The position numbers and the translations under genes are program-made. 64,000 nt of DNA from positions 25,806 through 89,805 of the forward strand of contig NZ_DAIQAX010000003.1 in assembly GCF_036781485.1 (NCBI RefSeq). Direction: 5' to 3'. The DNA is from Thermocrinis sp. GTDB taxonomy: Bacteria > Aquificota > Aquificia > Aquificales > Aquificaceae. The notes beneath the pieces are model-generated. The model ran no database searches. It had not been told where the DNA came from and worked only from the letters and a program-made list of their open reading frames with translations. Shown one piece after another: positions 36,641 through 45,732 of this stretch; positions within the stretch are counted from its first letter, which is position 1, and every line of letters starts with the position of its first letter.

Positions 36641-36786
36641 TATAATAAAAGCCAAGATGTATGTAAAGAAACTTAAAAGCCCTCAGAGCAAGCCAAGTTC
36701 CTGTGGGGGAGCCATTCCCCTCTGAAGCCATTACTTGGACAGGGTTAGGAGTAGGTCAGTTCCCTTAGAGATGGCACTTAGTACAT
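36641..36786 (+). ncRNA. Non-coding interval, possible structured RNA
   Basis: This stretch between the IS and the glgB stop has no convincing gene. A TATAAT at 36641-36646 could start transcription to the right. Pairing segments include CCTCAGAG (36681-36688) with CTCTGAAG (36720-36727, one mismatch), CCAAGT (36693-36698) with ACTTGG (36733-36738), a GGGGA/TCCCC hairpin (36706-36720), and CCTGT with ACAGG (36700-36704, 36739-36743). Some are mutually exclusive or would form a pseudoknot. It does not match SRP RNA motifs. It could also be just the 3' untranslated region of glgB. Confidence 0.3.
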
Positions 36787-38673
36787 TCAATGCCATCCAA
36801 ACCATTTCAAAAACACCGCACCCAAGGGTGGCAAGGTTAGGCTTAAAGAGTATGGCCTGCCGTGAAAAGGTATGCTTTCAGCTTTTACCCCTCCCATGTT
36901 TCCTATGTTTGCACCACCGTAAAGTTCGGAATCTGAGTTAAATATCTCAAGCCAAAGACCGTCAAAAGGAACTCCCACCCTGTAGTTATATCTTGGCACG
37001 GGTGTAAAGTTGCAAACTACCAAAATAGTCTCGCCTTCCTTTGACTTTCTCAAAAAGCTTATTATACTTTGCTCGTAGTCTGAAAAATCTATCCATTCAA
37101 AACCCTGAGGGTCGCAGTCCAGCTCGTGCAAAGCTTTTTCTTTGCAGTATATGTGATTTAAATCCTTTACAAGCCTTTGAATTCCTTGGTGGGGTGCATA
37201 CTCCAAAAGATGCCAGTCCAAGCTATTGTTGTGGTCCCATTCCCTCCACTGTCCAAACTCTCCGCCCATAAACAGAAGTTTTTTACCCGGAAAGGCATAC
37301 ATGTAAGAAAATAAAAGTCTTAAGTTGGCAAACTTTTGCCAATCGTCCTTTGGCATTTTGTTAAGCAAAGAACCTTTGCCATGCACCACTTCGTCGTGAG
37401 AAAGTGGAAGGATAAAGTTTTCGTGAAAGGCATACCATACGCTAAAGGTTAGCTTATCTTGGTGGTATTTTCTATAAATCGGGTCCTTTGAAAAGTAAAA
37501 GAGGGTATCGTTCATCCATCCCATGTTCCACTTGTAGCCAAAGCCAAGCCCCCCTACGTAAGTGGGTCTGCTTACCATAGGCCAGGCGGTGGATTCCTCT
37601 GCTATGGTGTGGATGTCTGGAAAGTCCCTGTAAAGGGTTTCGTTTAGCTTTCTTAGAAACTCTATGGCTTCTAAGTTTTCTTTGCCACCGTAGATGTTTG
37701 GGACCCACTCAAAGCGAGAATAGTCCAAATAAAGCATAGACGCAACCGCATCCACCCTTAGCCCATCTGCATGATAAACATCTATCCAGAAGTGAGCAGA
37801 GCTTAAAAGGAAAGACCTGACTTCTGGCTTGCCATAATCAAAGACAAAGCTTTTCCAATCTGGATGCCACCTTTTTCTCCAGTCTTCGTATTCGTAAAGA
37901 TGGGTGCCGTCAAAGTATGCAAGCCCGTGTTCGTCTATGGGAAAGTGGGAAGGAACCCAGTCCAAGATCACCCCTATGCCCCTTTGGTGCAGGCTATCTA
38001 TAAGATACATAAAGTCCTGTGGTGTGCCATACCTTGAGGTGGGAGCAAAGTAGTTGGTAATCTGATAACCCCAAGAGCCGTAAAAGGGATGTTCCATCAC
38101 AGGCAAAAACTCCACATGGCTAAAGCCCATATCCTTTACATACTCTCCCAACCAATAGGCAAGCTCCCAGTAGTGAAGGGACCTGTTTATGTCTTCTGGC
38201 ACCCTCCTCCAAGAACCCAAATGCACCTCGTAGATGCTCACAGGAGAGTTATAGGAGATCTTTTTACCTCTTACCTTCATCCAATCGTCGTCGTTCCAGT
38301 GATAGCTCAGGTCCCAAACTATGGATGCATTACCCGGTGGTTGTTCGCAAAAAAAGGCAAAAGGGTCTGATTTTTCCCTTCCTACGCCATCTGCACCAAC
38401 CACAAAGTATTTATACTTGCAACCCTTCCAAACACCGGGCACAAAAAGCTCCCAAATACCCGATGGGTCTGATCTTTTTTTCATCGGATGAGAAAACTTG
38501 TTCCAACCGTTAAAGTCTCCGAAAACAAATACTTCCTTAGCGTTCGGGGCCCAAACCGCAAAATGGCATCCTCCCTCCACAAGGTGAGCGCCAAGCTTTC
38601 TGTAAAGCCTTGTATGCGTGCCTTCTTTAAACAGATAAACATCATAATCCGTTATAGGTGAGTAAAACTCCAT
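36787..38673 (-). CDS. glgB: 1,4-alpha-glucan branching enzyme
   Basis: The 628-aa GH13 enzyme has an N-terminal CBM48-like domain ([20 protein letters not shown]), the barrel motifs DWVPSHFP, the nucleophile Asp in [16 protein letters not shown], acid/base Glu in [11 protein letters not shown], and [12 protein letters not shown]. It makes alpha-1,6 branches in glycogen. No other glycogen gene is adjacent. It begins exactly at the ilvD stop. Confidence 0.95.
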   Translation of the reverse strand: MEFYSPITDYDVYLFKEGTHTRLYRKLGAHLVEGGCHFAVWAPNAKEVFVFGDFNGWNKFSHPMKKRSDPSGIWELFVPGVWKGCKYKYFVVGADGVGREKSDPFAFFCEQPPGNASIVWDLSYHWNDDDWMKVRGKKISYNSPVSIYEVHLGSWRRVPEDINRSLHYWELAYWLGEYVKDMGFSHVEFLPVMEHPFYGSWGYQITNYFAPTSRYGTPQDFMYLIDSLHQRGIGVILDWVPSHFPIDEHGLAYFDGTHLYEYEDWRKRWHPDWKSFVFDYGKPEVRSFLLSSAHFWIDVYHADGLRVDAVASMLYLDYSRFEWVPNIYGGKENLEAIEFLRKLNETLYRDFPDIHTIAEESTAWPMVSRPTYVGGLGFGYKWNMGWMNDTLFYFSKDPIYRKYHQDKLTFSVWYAFHENFILPLSHDEVVHGKGSLLNKMPKDDWQKFANLRLLFSYMYAFPGKKLLFMGGEFGQWREWDHNNSLDWHLLEYAPHQGIQRLVKDLNHIYCKEKALHELDCDPQGFEWIDFSDYEQSIISFLRKSKEGETILVVCNFTPVPRYNYRVGVPFDGLWLEIFNSDSELYGGANIGNMGGVKAESIPFHGRPYSLSLTLPPLGAVFLKWFGWH

Positions 38674-40340
38674 TAAGCCAGAAGAACTGCTCCCTTAGAA
38701 GCGCTTTGAACAAACTTCACATACCTTCTTAGCCACCTGCTTTTTATTTCTTTCTCCTTTGGTTTAAAGCTTTCCATCCGCCTTTTGAATTCTTCCTCCG
38801 ATATCAAGAGCTCAATCCTTCTGTTTGGTATGTCTATAAGTATCTCGTCCCCATCTTGGACTATGCCTATGGGACCTCCTGCGGCAGCTTCTGGTGAGAT
38901 GTGTCCCACGCAGGCACCACGGGTGCCACCAGAGAACCTTCCGTCTGTGATCAGAGCCACTTTATCTCCAAGGCCCATACCCATAATGGCAGAAGTGGGA
39001 GATAGCATTTCCCTCATACCCGGACCACCCTTCGGACCTTCATACCTTATGACCACCACGTGCCCAGGTTGAACTTTACCAGACATAATACCTTCTACCG
39101 CTTCCTCTTCTGAATCAAAGCATATGGCTTTACCCTTGAACACGAGCATTTTCTCATCTACACCAGCGGTTTTTACTACGCTACCCTCTGGAGCAAGGTT
39201 GCCAAACAGAACCGCCAAACCTCCATCCTTTGAGTAGGGATTCTCTATCCTTCTTACCACCTCTCCGTCTGCCTCTGGAGCTTCCTCCGCTATTTCCCTT
39301 AGGGTCTTTCCGCTAACGGTTAGCTTGTCCGGATAGGGAAGGTATCCGCCCCTTATCATCTCTTTAAGGATCGTTGGTATGCCTCCCACACTGTCCAAGT
39401 CTTGAATGTGATAGTGAGATGATGGTGAGATCTTACAGAGAGTAGGTGTTCTTTTTGATATTTCGTTTATCCTGTTTAGGTCGTAGTCTATTCCTGCTTC
39501 GTTGGCTATTGCCAATAGGTGCAAAACTGTGTTGGTAGAGCCCCCCATGGCAATATCCACCGCAAAGGCATTGTCAAAGGCTTCTACTGTGAGTATATCC
39601 CTTGGCTTTATGTTTTCTTTTAAAAGCTCCATTATCCTTCTTGCTGCTTTTCTTGCCAAAAGTTCCCTTCTTGGGTCCACCGCCGGTATGGTGCCGTTTC
39701 CCGGAAGACCAAGACCTAAAACTTCTGTAATACAGTTCATAGAGTTGGCGGTGAACATTCCAGAACAGCTACCACAGGTGGGACAGGCAGACTGTTCTAT
39801 GAGTTTTAGTTGTCCCTCGTCTATCTTTCCAGCCTTGAGCTGTCCTATGCCCTCAAAAACACTTATCAGATCCACCTTTTTTCCGTTTAGCTCTCCCGCA
39901 AGCATGGGACCACCGCTTATGAAGATAGTAGGAATATTTAACCTAACTGCAGCCATCAACATCCCGGGCACTATCTTGTCGCAGTTGGGTATGCAAATTA
40001 GTGCATCAAGCTGATGGGCTTCTACCACCGTCTCCACCGAATCTGCGATCAGCTCCCTTGAAGGCAAAGAATAGTGCATACCGTAGTGCCCCATAGCTAT
40101 ACCATCATCCACTCCTATGACGTTGAACTCTATGGGCACACCACCCGCTTTACGCACTTCCTCTTTTATAGGTTCCACAAACTCCCTAAGATGCACATGT
40201 CCTGGGATTATGTCTATGTAAGAGTTTGCTATGCCTATGAGTGGTTTGTCAAAGTCTTCGTCTGTCAGCCCGCAAGCTCTTAGAAGAGCTCTGTGCGGAG
40301 CTTTCTCCACTCCTTTTTTAACAATATCACTCCTTAGCAT
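38673..40340 (-). CDS. ilvD: Dihydroxy-acid dehydratase
   Basis: The 555-aa FeS enzyme of branched-chain amino acid synthesis has cluster Cys in [11 protein letters not shown] and [17 protein letters not shown], and the C-terminal [20 protein letters not shown]. It starts [20 protein letters not shown], the usual family N-terminus. A good promoter lies so close upstream that the mRNA may be leaderless. It shares its stop base with the glgB start. Confidence 0.95.
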   Translation of the reverse strand: MLRSDIVKKGVEKAPHRALLRACGLTDEDFDKPLIGIANSYIDIIPGHVHLREFVEPIKEEVRKAGGVPIEFNVIGVDDGIAMGHYGMHYSLPSRELIADSVETVVEAHQLDALICIPNCDKIVPGMLMAAVRLNIPTIFISGGPMLAGELNGKKVDLISVFEGIGQLKAGKIDEGQLKLIEQSACPTCGSCSGMFTANSMNCITEVLGLGLPGNGTIPAVDPRRELLARKAARRIMELLKENIKPRDILTVEAFDNAFAVDIAMGGSTNTVLHLLAIANEAGIDYDLNRINEISKRTPTLCKISPSSHYHIQDLDSVGGIPTILKEMIRGGYLPYPDKLTVSGKTLREIAEEAPEADGEVVRRIENPYSKDGGLAVLFGNLAPEGSVVKTAGVDEKMLVFKGKAICFDSEEEAVEGIMSGKVQPGHVVVIRYEGPKGGPGMREMLSPTSAIMGMGLGDKVALITDGRFSGGTRGACVGHISPEAAAGGPIGIVQDGDEILIDIPNRRIELLISEEEFKRRMESFKPKEKEIKSRWLRRYVKFVQSASKGAVLLA

Positions 40341-40347
40341 AAGGGAT

Positions 40348-40375
40348 AGTATAAGTAAACTTTAGGTTGTGTCAA
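40348..40375 (-). promoter_or_regulatory. ilvD promoter, probably giving a leaderless mRNA
   Basis: On the minus strand TTGACA (40375-40370) and TATACT (40353-40348) are 16 bases apart. The -10 box ends 7 bases before the ilvD ATG at 40340, so transcription would begin at or next to the start codon. No upstream ribosome site is possible in that arrangement. Confidence 0.65.
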
Positions 40376-40421
40376 GGATATTTACGTGTCGCCATCCCAC
40401 ACGGTTAGCTTAGAAGGTTTT

Positions 40422-40958
40422 TCACGTTAGTTCTTCCTCTGTGTAAGATACTACTACCCTAGCTGGTCTTAAAACTCTTTCGTGAAGGTAATACCCTTTT
40501 CTTACAGTTCTTATAACAGTGTTCGGAGGACAATCCAAAGATAGCTCCCTTTCCACCGCTTCTGCTAGCATGGGATCAAATTCCTTGTTATTCAAATCCA
40601 TTGCCTTTACTCCGTATTTTTCTAAGACAGCCACCAGTTGCCTGTATATCATCTCCACACCTGCCCTAAGGGCGTTTATATCATCGGTCTTTGTCTCTAA
40701 GGCCCTTTCAAAGTTATCCAAAACTTCCAGTATGTCCAAAGCTAAGTTTTCATAGCCATACTTTCTAAACTCTTCTAAGTCTCTTCTATACCTTTCTTTC
40801 AGGAGCTCGTAGTCTTTTTGTAGTTCAACCAGCCTTTGATTAGAGAATCTTGCAATTTGTTCAAGTTTGGAAACCCTCTCTTCTAACTCTTTTATTCTCT
40901 TTTCCTCTTCTCTTAGTTCTTCTACAATCTGTTCTTCAAGGGACTTATCCTCTTCCAT
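40422..40958 (-). CDS. grpE: Nucleotide exchange factor GrpE
   Basis: The 178-aa protein has a long N-terminal coiled coil (LREEEKRIKELEERVSKLEQ) and the C-terminal beta domain with FDPMLAEAVER and GYYLHERVLRPARVVVS. It releases ADP from DnaK. dnaK and dnaJ are not adjacent. An 81-base gap to ilvD contains a weak CGTGT/ACACG hairpin and the ilvD promoter. Confidence 0.93.
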   Translation of the reverse strand: MEEDKSLEEQIVEELREEEKRIKELEERVSKLEQIARFSNQRLVELQKDYELLKERYRRDLEEFRKYGYENLALDILEVLDNFERALETKTDDINALRAGVEMIYRQLVAVLEKYGVKAMDLNNKEFDPMLAEAVERELSLDCPPNTVIRTVRKGYYLHERVLRPARVVVSYTEEELT

Positions 40959-41001
40959 GCGTGCACCTCCTAAAAATTATAGTTTAAACTAGAATGAAGG
41001 T

Positions 41002-41907
41002 TTAATAATCCCTTTTGACCACGCTTTCCAAAAGATCTATAAAGGTTGAACTGTTTTCAAACTTTGATACGTATTCTATGACTTTCTCTATCTCCTGCCA
41101 AGCTCTTTTTTTGGTATTCTCTACGCCCCCAAGTTCTATGACCTTTTGTCTTAGCTCTTCTCTGTTTTCCTTTCCAAACCTTTCCAAGACCCATTCTCTG
41201 TCAAGCTTGTCAATGACAGATAGGAGAGGATAGGTGCATTTCCCTTCCCTCAGGTCGTTGCCGGCGGGCTTGCCAAGTCTATCCTCTGAACCAGCATAGT
41301 CCAGAGCATCGTCTATGAGTTGAAAGGCTCTTCCTACGCTCATTCCTATTTTGTAAAACTCCTCGTAAAAGGGGCTTCCCGCCATTAGGGCACCAACTCC
41401 CATGCTTGCAGAAAACAGAGCTCCCGTTTTCCCATCTATGATCTTGAAGTATTCCTCTTCCGAGATTATTTTCCCTAAGGAGATGAGCTCAAGGATCTGC
41501 GATTGGGACATGTGCATAACCGCTCTACTGACCAACTCCACAGCCTTTAGGTTACCATAAACCGCATAAAGCCAAAGGGCTTTTGCATAAAAGTAATCTC
41601 CACCCAGCACAACCGCCTGATTGCCAAAGATAAGGTTAGCAGAAGCTCTCCCCCTTCTGGTAAGAGCCCCATCCACCACATCGTCATGCAGTAAAGAAGC
41701 CATATGTATGTATTCTATTCCAACCGCCAAAGGAAGAACTATTTCGCAGTCATCACTAAACATCCTACAAACTTCTATCATAAGAATAGGCCTTATCCTC
41801 TTCCCTCCCGCTTCTATGGTGTATTTCCCCATGTCCAGCACCAGTCTTACCTCTGGATCCAAGTATTCAAGCATCAAACTGTTTAGCTTTTCCAACTCCA
41901 CCATCAA
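41002..41907 (-). CDS. Trans-polyprenyl diphosphate synthase
   Basis: The 301-aa all-helical enzyme has the first Asp-rich motif LLHDDVVDGALTRRG near residues 73-87 and the second LIDDALDYAGSED near 197. GGKRIRP near residue 34 is also present. It makes the long isoprenoid tail for quinones or a related chain. The residues before the first Asp motif (IHMASLLHDD) suggest a long-chain type. The specific chain length is not readable. Confidence 0.88.
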   Translation of the reverse strand: MMVELEKLNSLMLEYLDPEVRLVLDMGKYTIEAGGKRIRPILMIEVCRMFSDDCEIVLPLAVGIEYIHMASLLHDDVVDGALTRRGRASANLIFGNQAVVLGGDYFYAKALWLYAVYGNLKAVELVSRAVMHMSQSQILELISLGKIISEEEYFKIIDGKTGALFSASMGVGALMAGSPFYEEFYKIGMSVGRAFQLIDDALDYAGSEDRLGKPAGNDLREGKCTYPLLSVIDKLDREWVLERFGKENREELRQKVIELGGVENTKKRAWQEIEKVIEYVSKFENSSTFIDLLESVVKRDY

Positions 41908-41955
41908 AGAGAATTATAAGCTCTCTACTTGCAAATTAGATTAAAATTTTCCTTA

Positions 41956-42201
41956 ATGGAAGGGAAAATTTACCTTACGCCATCCCTTAACTACCTTCAG
42001 GATTACACCAAAGACAAGAAAAAACTGGCTCAAGAATTTGAAAGCATGTTGATTAAAGAGCTACTAAAGGAAGGGTTCAAACCTCTGATTAAAGGGAAAG
42101 GTTTTCAACATCAGATGTATTATGACCTAATTCTTGGAAAACTTAAGCAGACACTTAGCCCAAAGCGGTGGGATAGGTATGGCAAAGCTCATACTAAGTA
42201 G
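41956..42201 (+). CDS. Rod-binding (FlgJ N-domain-like) flagellar protein
   Basis: This protein of about 81 aa resembles the N-terminal rod-binding domain of FlgJ: KKLAQEFESMLIKELLKEGF is the conserved helix and MYYDLILGKLKQTLS the later one. There is no muramidase domain; a separate SLT gene lies elsewhere in the window. ATG 41956 is chosen over TTG 41929; no strong ribosome site is seen for either. It faces flgM across 26 bases, which supports a flagellar role. Confidence 0.6.
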   Translation: MEGKIYLTPSLNYLQDYTKDKKKLAQEFESMLIKELLKEGFKPLIKGKGFQHQMYYDLILGKLKQTLSPKRWDRYGKAHTK

Positions 42202-42227
42202 TATAAAGGACGATAAATCTTAGAGTT

Positions 42228-42512
42228 TTACTTATCAGAAATGCTCAGAAATTTAGTGAGACCTTCAAAGATCTTTTCCGCATCCACCTTGTACTCGTTT
42301 CTTTCCAAACTGGACCTTATTTCAGAGACCTTCTTTTCCAATTCGGACAGGTCCCTTTTCTCCCTATTCCTTGCTACCTCAGACAGCTCAACCTTAACCC
42401 CTTCTGCCTGAGCTTCTTTTGTCCCTTCTTGCACTGAAGACTTTTCGCTGGTCGTCTTCTCTTGGTTTAGGACCCCGTCTATAAATTTTTGCAAATTTAC
42501 TCTGTTAATCAT
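42228..42512 (-). CDS. flgM: Anti-sigma-28 factor FlgM
   Basis: The 94-aa protein has the FlgM layout: a variable polar N-terminus and a C-terminal sigma-28-binding part with VELSEVARNREKRDLSELEK and YKVDAEKIFEGLTKFL. It holds FliA inactive until the flagellar hook is complete. A sigma-28-like promoter lies directly upstream. Confidence 0.82.
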   Translation of the reverse strand: MINRVNLQKFIDGVLNQEKTTSEKSSVQEGTKEAQAEGVKVELSEVARNREKRDLSELEKKVSEIRSSLERNEYKVDAEKIFEGLTKFLSISDK

Positions 42513-42525
42513 GGCTTTTAATATA

Positions 42526-42551
42526 TTATCGTATTTTTTGTCCGAATTTTA
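42526..42551 (-). promoter_or_regulatory. Candidate sigma-28 promoter of flgM
   Basis: On the minus strand TAAAATTC (42551-42544) and TACGATAA (42533-42526) are 10 bases apart. This is close to the flagellar consensus TAAA-N15-GCCGATAA with one base less spacing. It lies 13 bases before the flgM ATG. FlgM is a known sigma-28 target in other bacteria. Confidence 0.45.
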
Positions 42552-42555
42552 ATCA

Positions 42556-44916
42556 ATGGGCATGGAGAACTTAGAGAAGGCTAAAAAGTTTATAGAAGAG
42601 CTCAAGCAGAACAACCACCTTAAGCTTAGGAGGAGTTTTGGAGTTGGTTTGTATCTTTTTAACCTTCTGAAGGACAAACTCTCTCAGGCTCACCTGGAGC
42701 TTTTAAAGAGGTTTGACGCCATGCCCCTTCCTAAAAAGATAGCTATACTGGATCAAATAGAGCAAGCTCTGAAGGAAGAGGATGCTGAGCTCCAAATAAA
42801 CTTTGACCACTATCCCAAAAAGCCCTTAGAGAAGTTCTTCGTAGAGATAGACACGCTAAAAGCCTTGGATCCAAAAGAAAAAAAACTTTTAAAGTCTTTG
42901 GGCATAGAAGACCTTTTTTCCGCCTTTTGGTTTGTTCCAGTAAGGTACGAAGACAGAAGGTTAAATACCTGCATAAAGACTGCCATTCCAGGCAAAGCCG
43001 TAGCCCTAAAGGTCAAGGTAGTGGATGCTAATTATGACCCTTTGGAAAACTATCCCATAACTGTGAGGTGCGAGGACGGGACGGGCTATTTGACCTTGAA
43101 GTATAAGTTTAAAAACAAGGAGGTTTTATTCAGGTTCAAAAAGGGAATGGAGCTGATAGTTTTTGGAAAGCTTATGGAGTACAAACAGGAAAAATACATG
43201 GTGCATCCAGAGATAATAAAGGAAGAAGAAGCTGGAAGGATACTCCCATTTTACAACATAAGGACAAAAGATTCTCAGAGTCTTTCTGCAAGGACAAGAC
43301 ACAGAAAAGTCAGACAGGCTATGCAAAAACTTTCGGAGTACATAAAATATCTGCCAGAGTATTTGCCCAAGGAGCTTTTGGAAAAACACCAACTGCCAAA
43401 GCTACCGGAAAGTCTCTACTTTTTACACAACCCAAGCCAGTTTAGCGATAGGTTAAATGCCTTTGACACGCCAGCCCACCACAGACTTATCTACGAAGAC
43501 CTTCTCCTTTTCCAGTTAGCACTTCAGATAAAGAAGTTAGACATAAAGTCCCTACGTGCTGTAAAGCTTAACTTTCCAGAAGAGAGTTTGAAAGAGTTTT
43601 TAAACGCCTTGCCCTTCAAGCTAACTCAGGCTCAGGCAAGGGTGCTTGAGGACATAATAAGGGACGTAAAGATAGAAAGACCTATGAACAGGTTACTTCA
43701 GGGAGATGTGGGCAGTGGTAAAACGGTCGTTGCTATGGCTGTGTGCTACATGTTCTTCAAAGAGGGCCACCAGTCTGCGGTGATGGTTCCTACGGAAATA
43801 CTGGCTTATCAGCATTACGAAAACTTCAAGAAACTCTTGGAGCCTCTTGGTGTTAAAGTAGGTCTCCTTACTTCTTCTGTAAGTCCTTCACAGAAGAGGA
43901 GCTTACTGCGTCATGTAAGGGAAGGGAACATACACGTAGTTATAGGCACCCATGCCCTAATACAGGAAAAGGTGGAATTTAAAAGCTTAGCCTTTGCATT
44001 GGTAGACGAACAGCACAGGTTTGGAGTTATGCAAAGAAAACTCCTTCTTGAAAAATCAAAAAATTTGTTCCCCCACTTTTTGGTAATGTCCGCCACGCCC
44101 ATACCAAGAACCTTAGCCCTCTCACTTTATGGAGACTTAGACATATCCATCATAGACCAGATGCCTTACGGCAGAAAGCCTGTTATAACCAGACTGTTTT
44201 TTGAGTCTGAGTTTGAAAAGGTTGTAAAGGCGGTAAAGGTAGAAATTGAAAAAGGGCACAAAGCTTACGTTATCTACCCACTCATAGACCCTTCGGAAAA
44301 GCTGGAGCTAAAGTCTGCAGTTGAGGAGCACAAAAAATGGCTTTCTCTCTTTCCAGGAAGAAAGGTGCTTTTACTCCACGGTAGGCTAAAGGACGAAGAA
44401 AAGAAAAGGGTAATGGAAGAGTTCAAGAGCGATGGAGATATACTGGTCTCCACTACGGTAGTAGAGGTGGGTGTGGATGTGCCAAATGCCACTGTTATGG
44501 TTATAGAGTCCGCTCACAGGTTTGGACTTTCTCAGCTACACCAACTGAGGGGTAGGGTGGGTAGGTCCGACCTACAGTCTTATTGCCTTTTAGTAGTTCC
44601 AGACAGCATACGTCAGGACCAGGAGAGTTTGAGAAGGTTAAAGGTTTTGGTGCAAACCAACGATGGATTTAAAATAGCGGAAGAGGACCTAAAGCTAAGA
44701 GGTCCAGGGGAGCTACTTGGTGAGTCCCAATCGGGATACTTTGGCTTTTTGATTGCAAACATTCAAAGGGAAAGGGACAGGCACTTTCTTGAACTTTGCA
44801 AACAAGATGCAGAAGAGATCCTAAGGAAGGACCCCGAGCTAAAAGAGCACCAGGAGCTAAAAAGTGTTTTGCTATACAGATACTCCAACAAGATAGACCT
44901 TTCCTACATAGCCTGA
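42556..44916 (+). CDS. recG: ATP-dependent DNA helicase RecG
   Basis: The 786-aa helicase has an extended N-terminal helical part (1-110), the OB wedge domain (FSAFWFVPVRYEDRR onward), and helicase motifs I LLQGDVGSGKTVVAM, DEQHRFG in place of a DEAH-type box, MSATPIPRTLALS and QLRGRVGRSDLQSYC. It remodels stalled forks. The extra N-terminal segment resembles that of thermophile RecG proteins. It overlaps the convergent decayed gene by 13 bases. Confidence 0.95.
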   Translation: MGMENLEKAKKFIEELKQNNHLKLRRSFGVGLYLFNLLKDKLSQAHLELLKRFDAMPLPKKIAILDQIEQALKEEDAELQINFDHYPKKPLEKFFVEIDTLKALDPKEKKLLKSLGIEDLFSAFWFVPVRYEDRRLNTCIKTAIPGKAVALKVKVVDANYDPLENYPITVRCEDGTGYLTLKYKFKNKEVLFRFKKGMELIVFGKLMEYKQEKYMVHPEIIKEEEAGRILPFYNIRTKDSQSLSARTRHRKVRQAMQKLSEYIKYLPEYLPKELLEKHQLPKLPESLYFLHNPSQFSDRLNAFDTPAHHRLIYEDLLLFQLALQIKKLDIKSLRAVKLNFPEESLKEFLNALPFKLTQAQARVLEDIIRDVKIERPMNRLLQGDVGSGKTVVAMAVCYMFFKEGHQSAVMVPTEILAYQHYENFKKLLEPLGVKVGLLTSSVSPSQKRSLLRHVREGNIHVVIGTHALIQEKVEFKSLAFALVDEQHRFGVMQRKLLLEKSKNLFPHFLVMSATPIPRTLALSLYGDLDISIIDQMPYGRKPVITRLFFESEFEKVVKAVKVEIEKGHKAYVIYPLIDPSEKLELKSAVEEHKKWLSLFPGRKVLLLHGRLKDEEKKRVMEEFKSDGDILVSTTVVEVGVDVPNATVMVIESAHRFGLSQLHQLRGRVGRSDLQSYCLLVVPDSIRQDQESLRRLKVLVQTNDGFKIAEEDLKLRGPGELLGESQSGYFGFLIANIQRERDRHFLELCKQDAEEILRKDPELKEHQELKSVLLYRYSNKIDLSYIA

Positions 44917-45728
44917 ATGTTTATGTCTGAGGCGCAGGATCCAAACCTTAGCCCAAAATACAGGTTATAGATCTTTGTTTTGTAGTAATAAATTCTTACC
45001 TCATAACTGCCACTCTCTTTTAGTTGCAAAGTCAATGAAGACTGGTCATAGGCCCCCCAAAGCTTTCCGTCCTTGAAGACTTTTATTAAAGTTTGCTTTC
45101 TTTTAGTGCTTACGCTCAAGGTCCCTTCCTTAAGGTTAATGCTACTGGGAGGATAAAGATCAGGAGGGCTATAAACTATCAAATTTACATCCCCATCTAC
45201 CACTGGAATAAAGCTCTCCATGTTCTCACAGCTTGGATAGGCAAGGTTCCACCTTTTTCCCAAAATGAAGGAGTAGCTCGGAAATTCACCTACGGTGGTG
45301 GAGATGAAGACGGGCATGTTGGAAAGTACGGGTTTGCATGTTTTTGGATTTAGCAGACCTTAATAATCGCCTGGGACACCAAAGGTGAGTTTTTTGGGGA
45401 GATACTCAAAGAGAACGTAAAGGAAAAGCTTAAAAAAACCGATATCTTTGTATCCGTATCCCTCAGGGATTTTCCACCACCTTAAGCGTTCAGAGTAATC
45501 CATGGAATGACCCAATGAGTAGGATAGGGACCTTTTCTCTAATTGCCTTTCTAAGCGACTGGGCTGGCCTATTCCTCCATCCAACGCAGTTTTTACCCCA
45601 AGAACTACCTTGCAAGGTTTTTCGTAGGGCGATGGCACAGGTTTGTAAGGAGAGTAGTTTATTTGATGAAAGTATGAGATAGGAGTGAGATGATAGTAAA
45701 GAAAACCTAAAATATAGACCGAAAGAAG
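44904..45728 (-). pseudogene. Nonsense-interrupted membrane-anchored protein gene of unknown family
   Basis: One minus-strand frame is open from about 45728 to 44904 except for a single TAA at 45362-45360. The upstream part encodes a membrane helix (VLLSVYILGFLYY) then conserved-looking sequence (ALDGGIGQPSRLERQLEKRS, KIPEGYGYKDIGFF) up to FGVPGDY. After the stop it resumes GLLNPKTCKPVLSN, MPVFISTTVGEF and continues to the final SCASDINIQA. No ATG, GTG or TTG opens the membrane-helix part; GAGGAGG followed by an ATG in the neighbouring frame suggests an extra T near the start. Two shorter products (from GTG 45638 and ATG 45317) are possible. Confidence 0.55.
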
Positions 45729-45732
45729 AACT

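Noticed and set aside
36641..36786. SRP (4.5S) RNA
   Set aside because: The conserved GGAAGGAAGCAG-type apical motif is absent.
36735..36941. 68-codon plus-strand frame at the glgB end
   Set aside because: Mostly antisense to glgB and without ribosome site or recognisable protein features.
40381..40425. Riboswitch or attenuator in the grpE-ilvD gap
   Set aside because: Only a 5-bp hairpin is visible and the ilvD promoter lies downstream of it, so it cannot be in the ilvD leader from that promoter.
45360..45362. Stop readthrough by selenocysteine or pyrrolysine
   Set aside because: The codon is TAA, which neither system uses.
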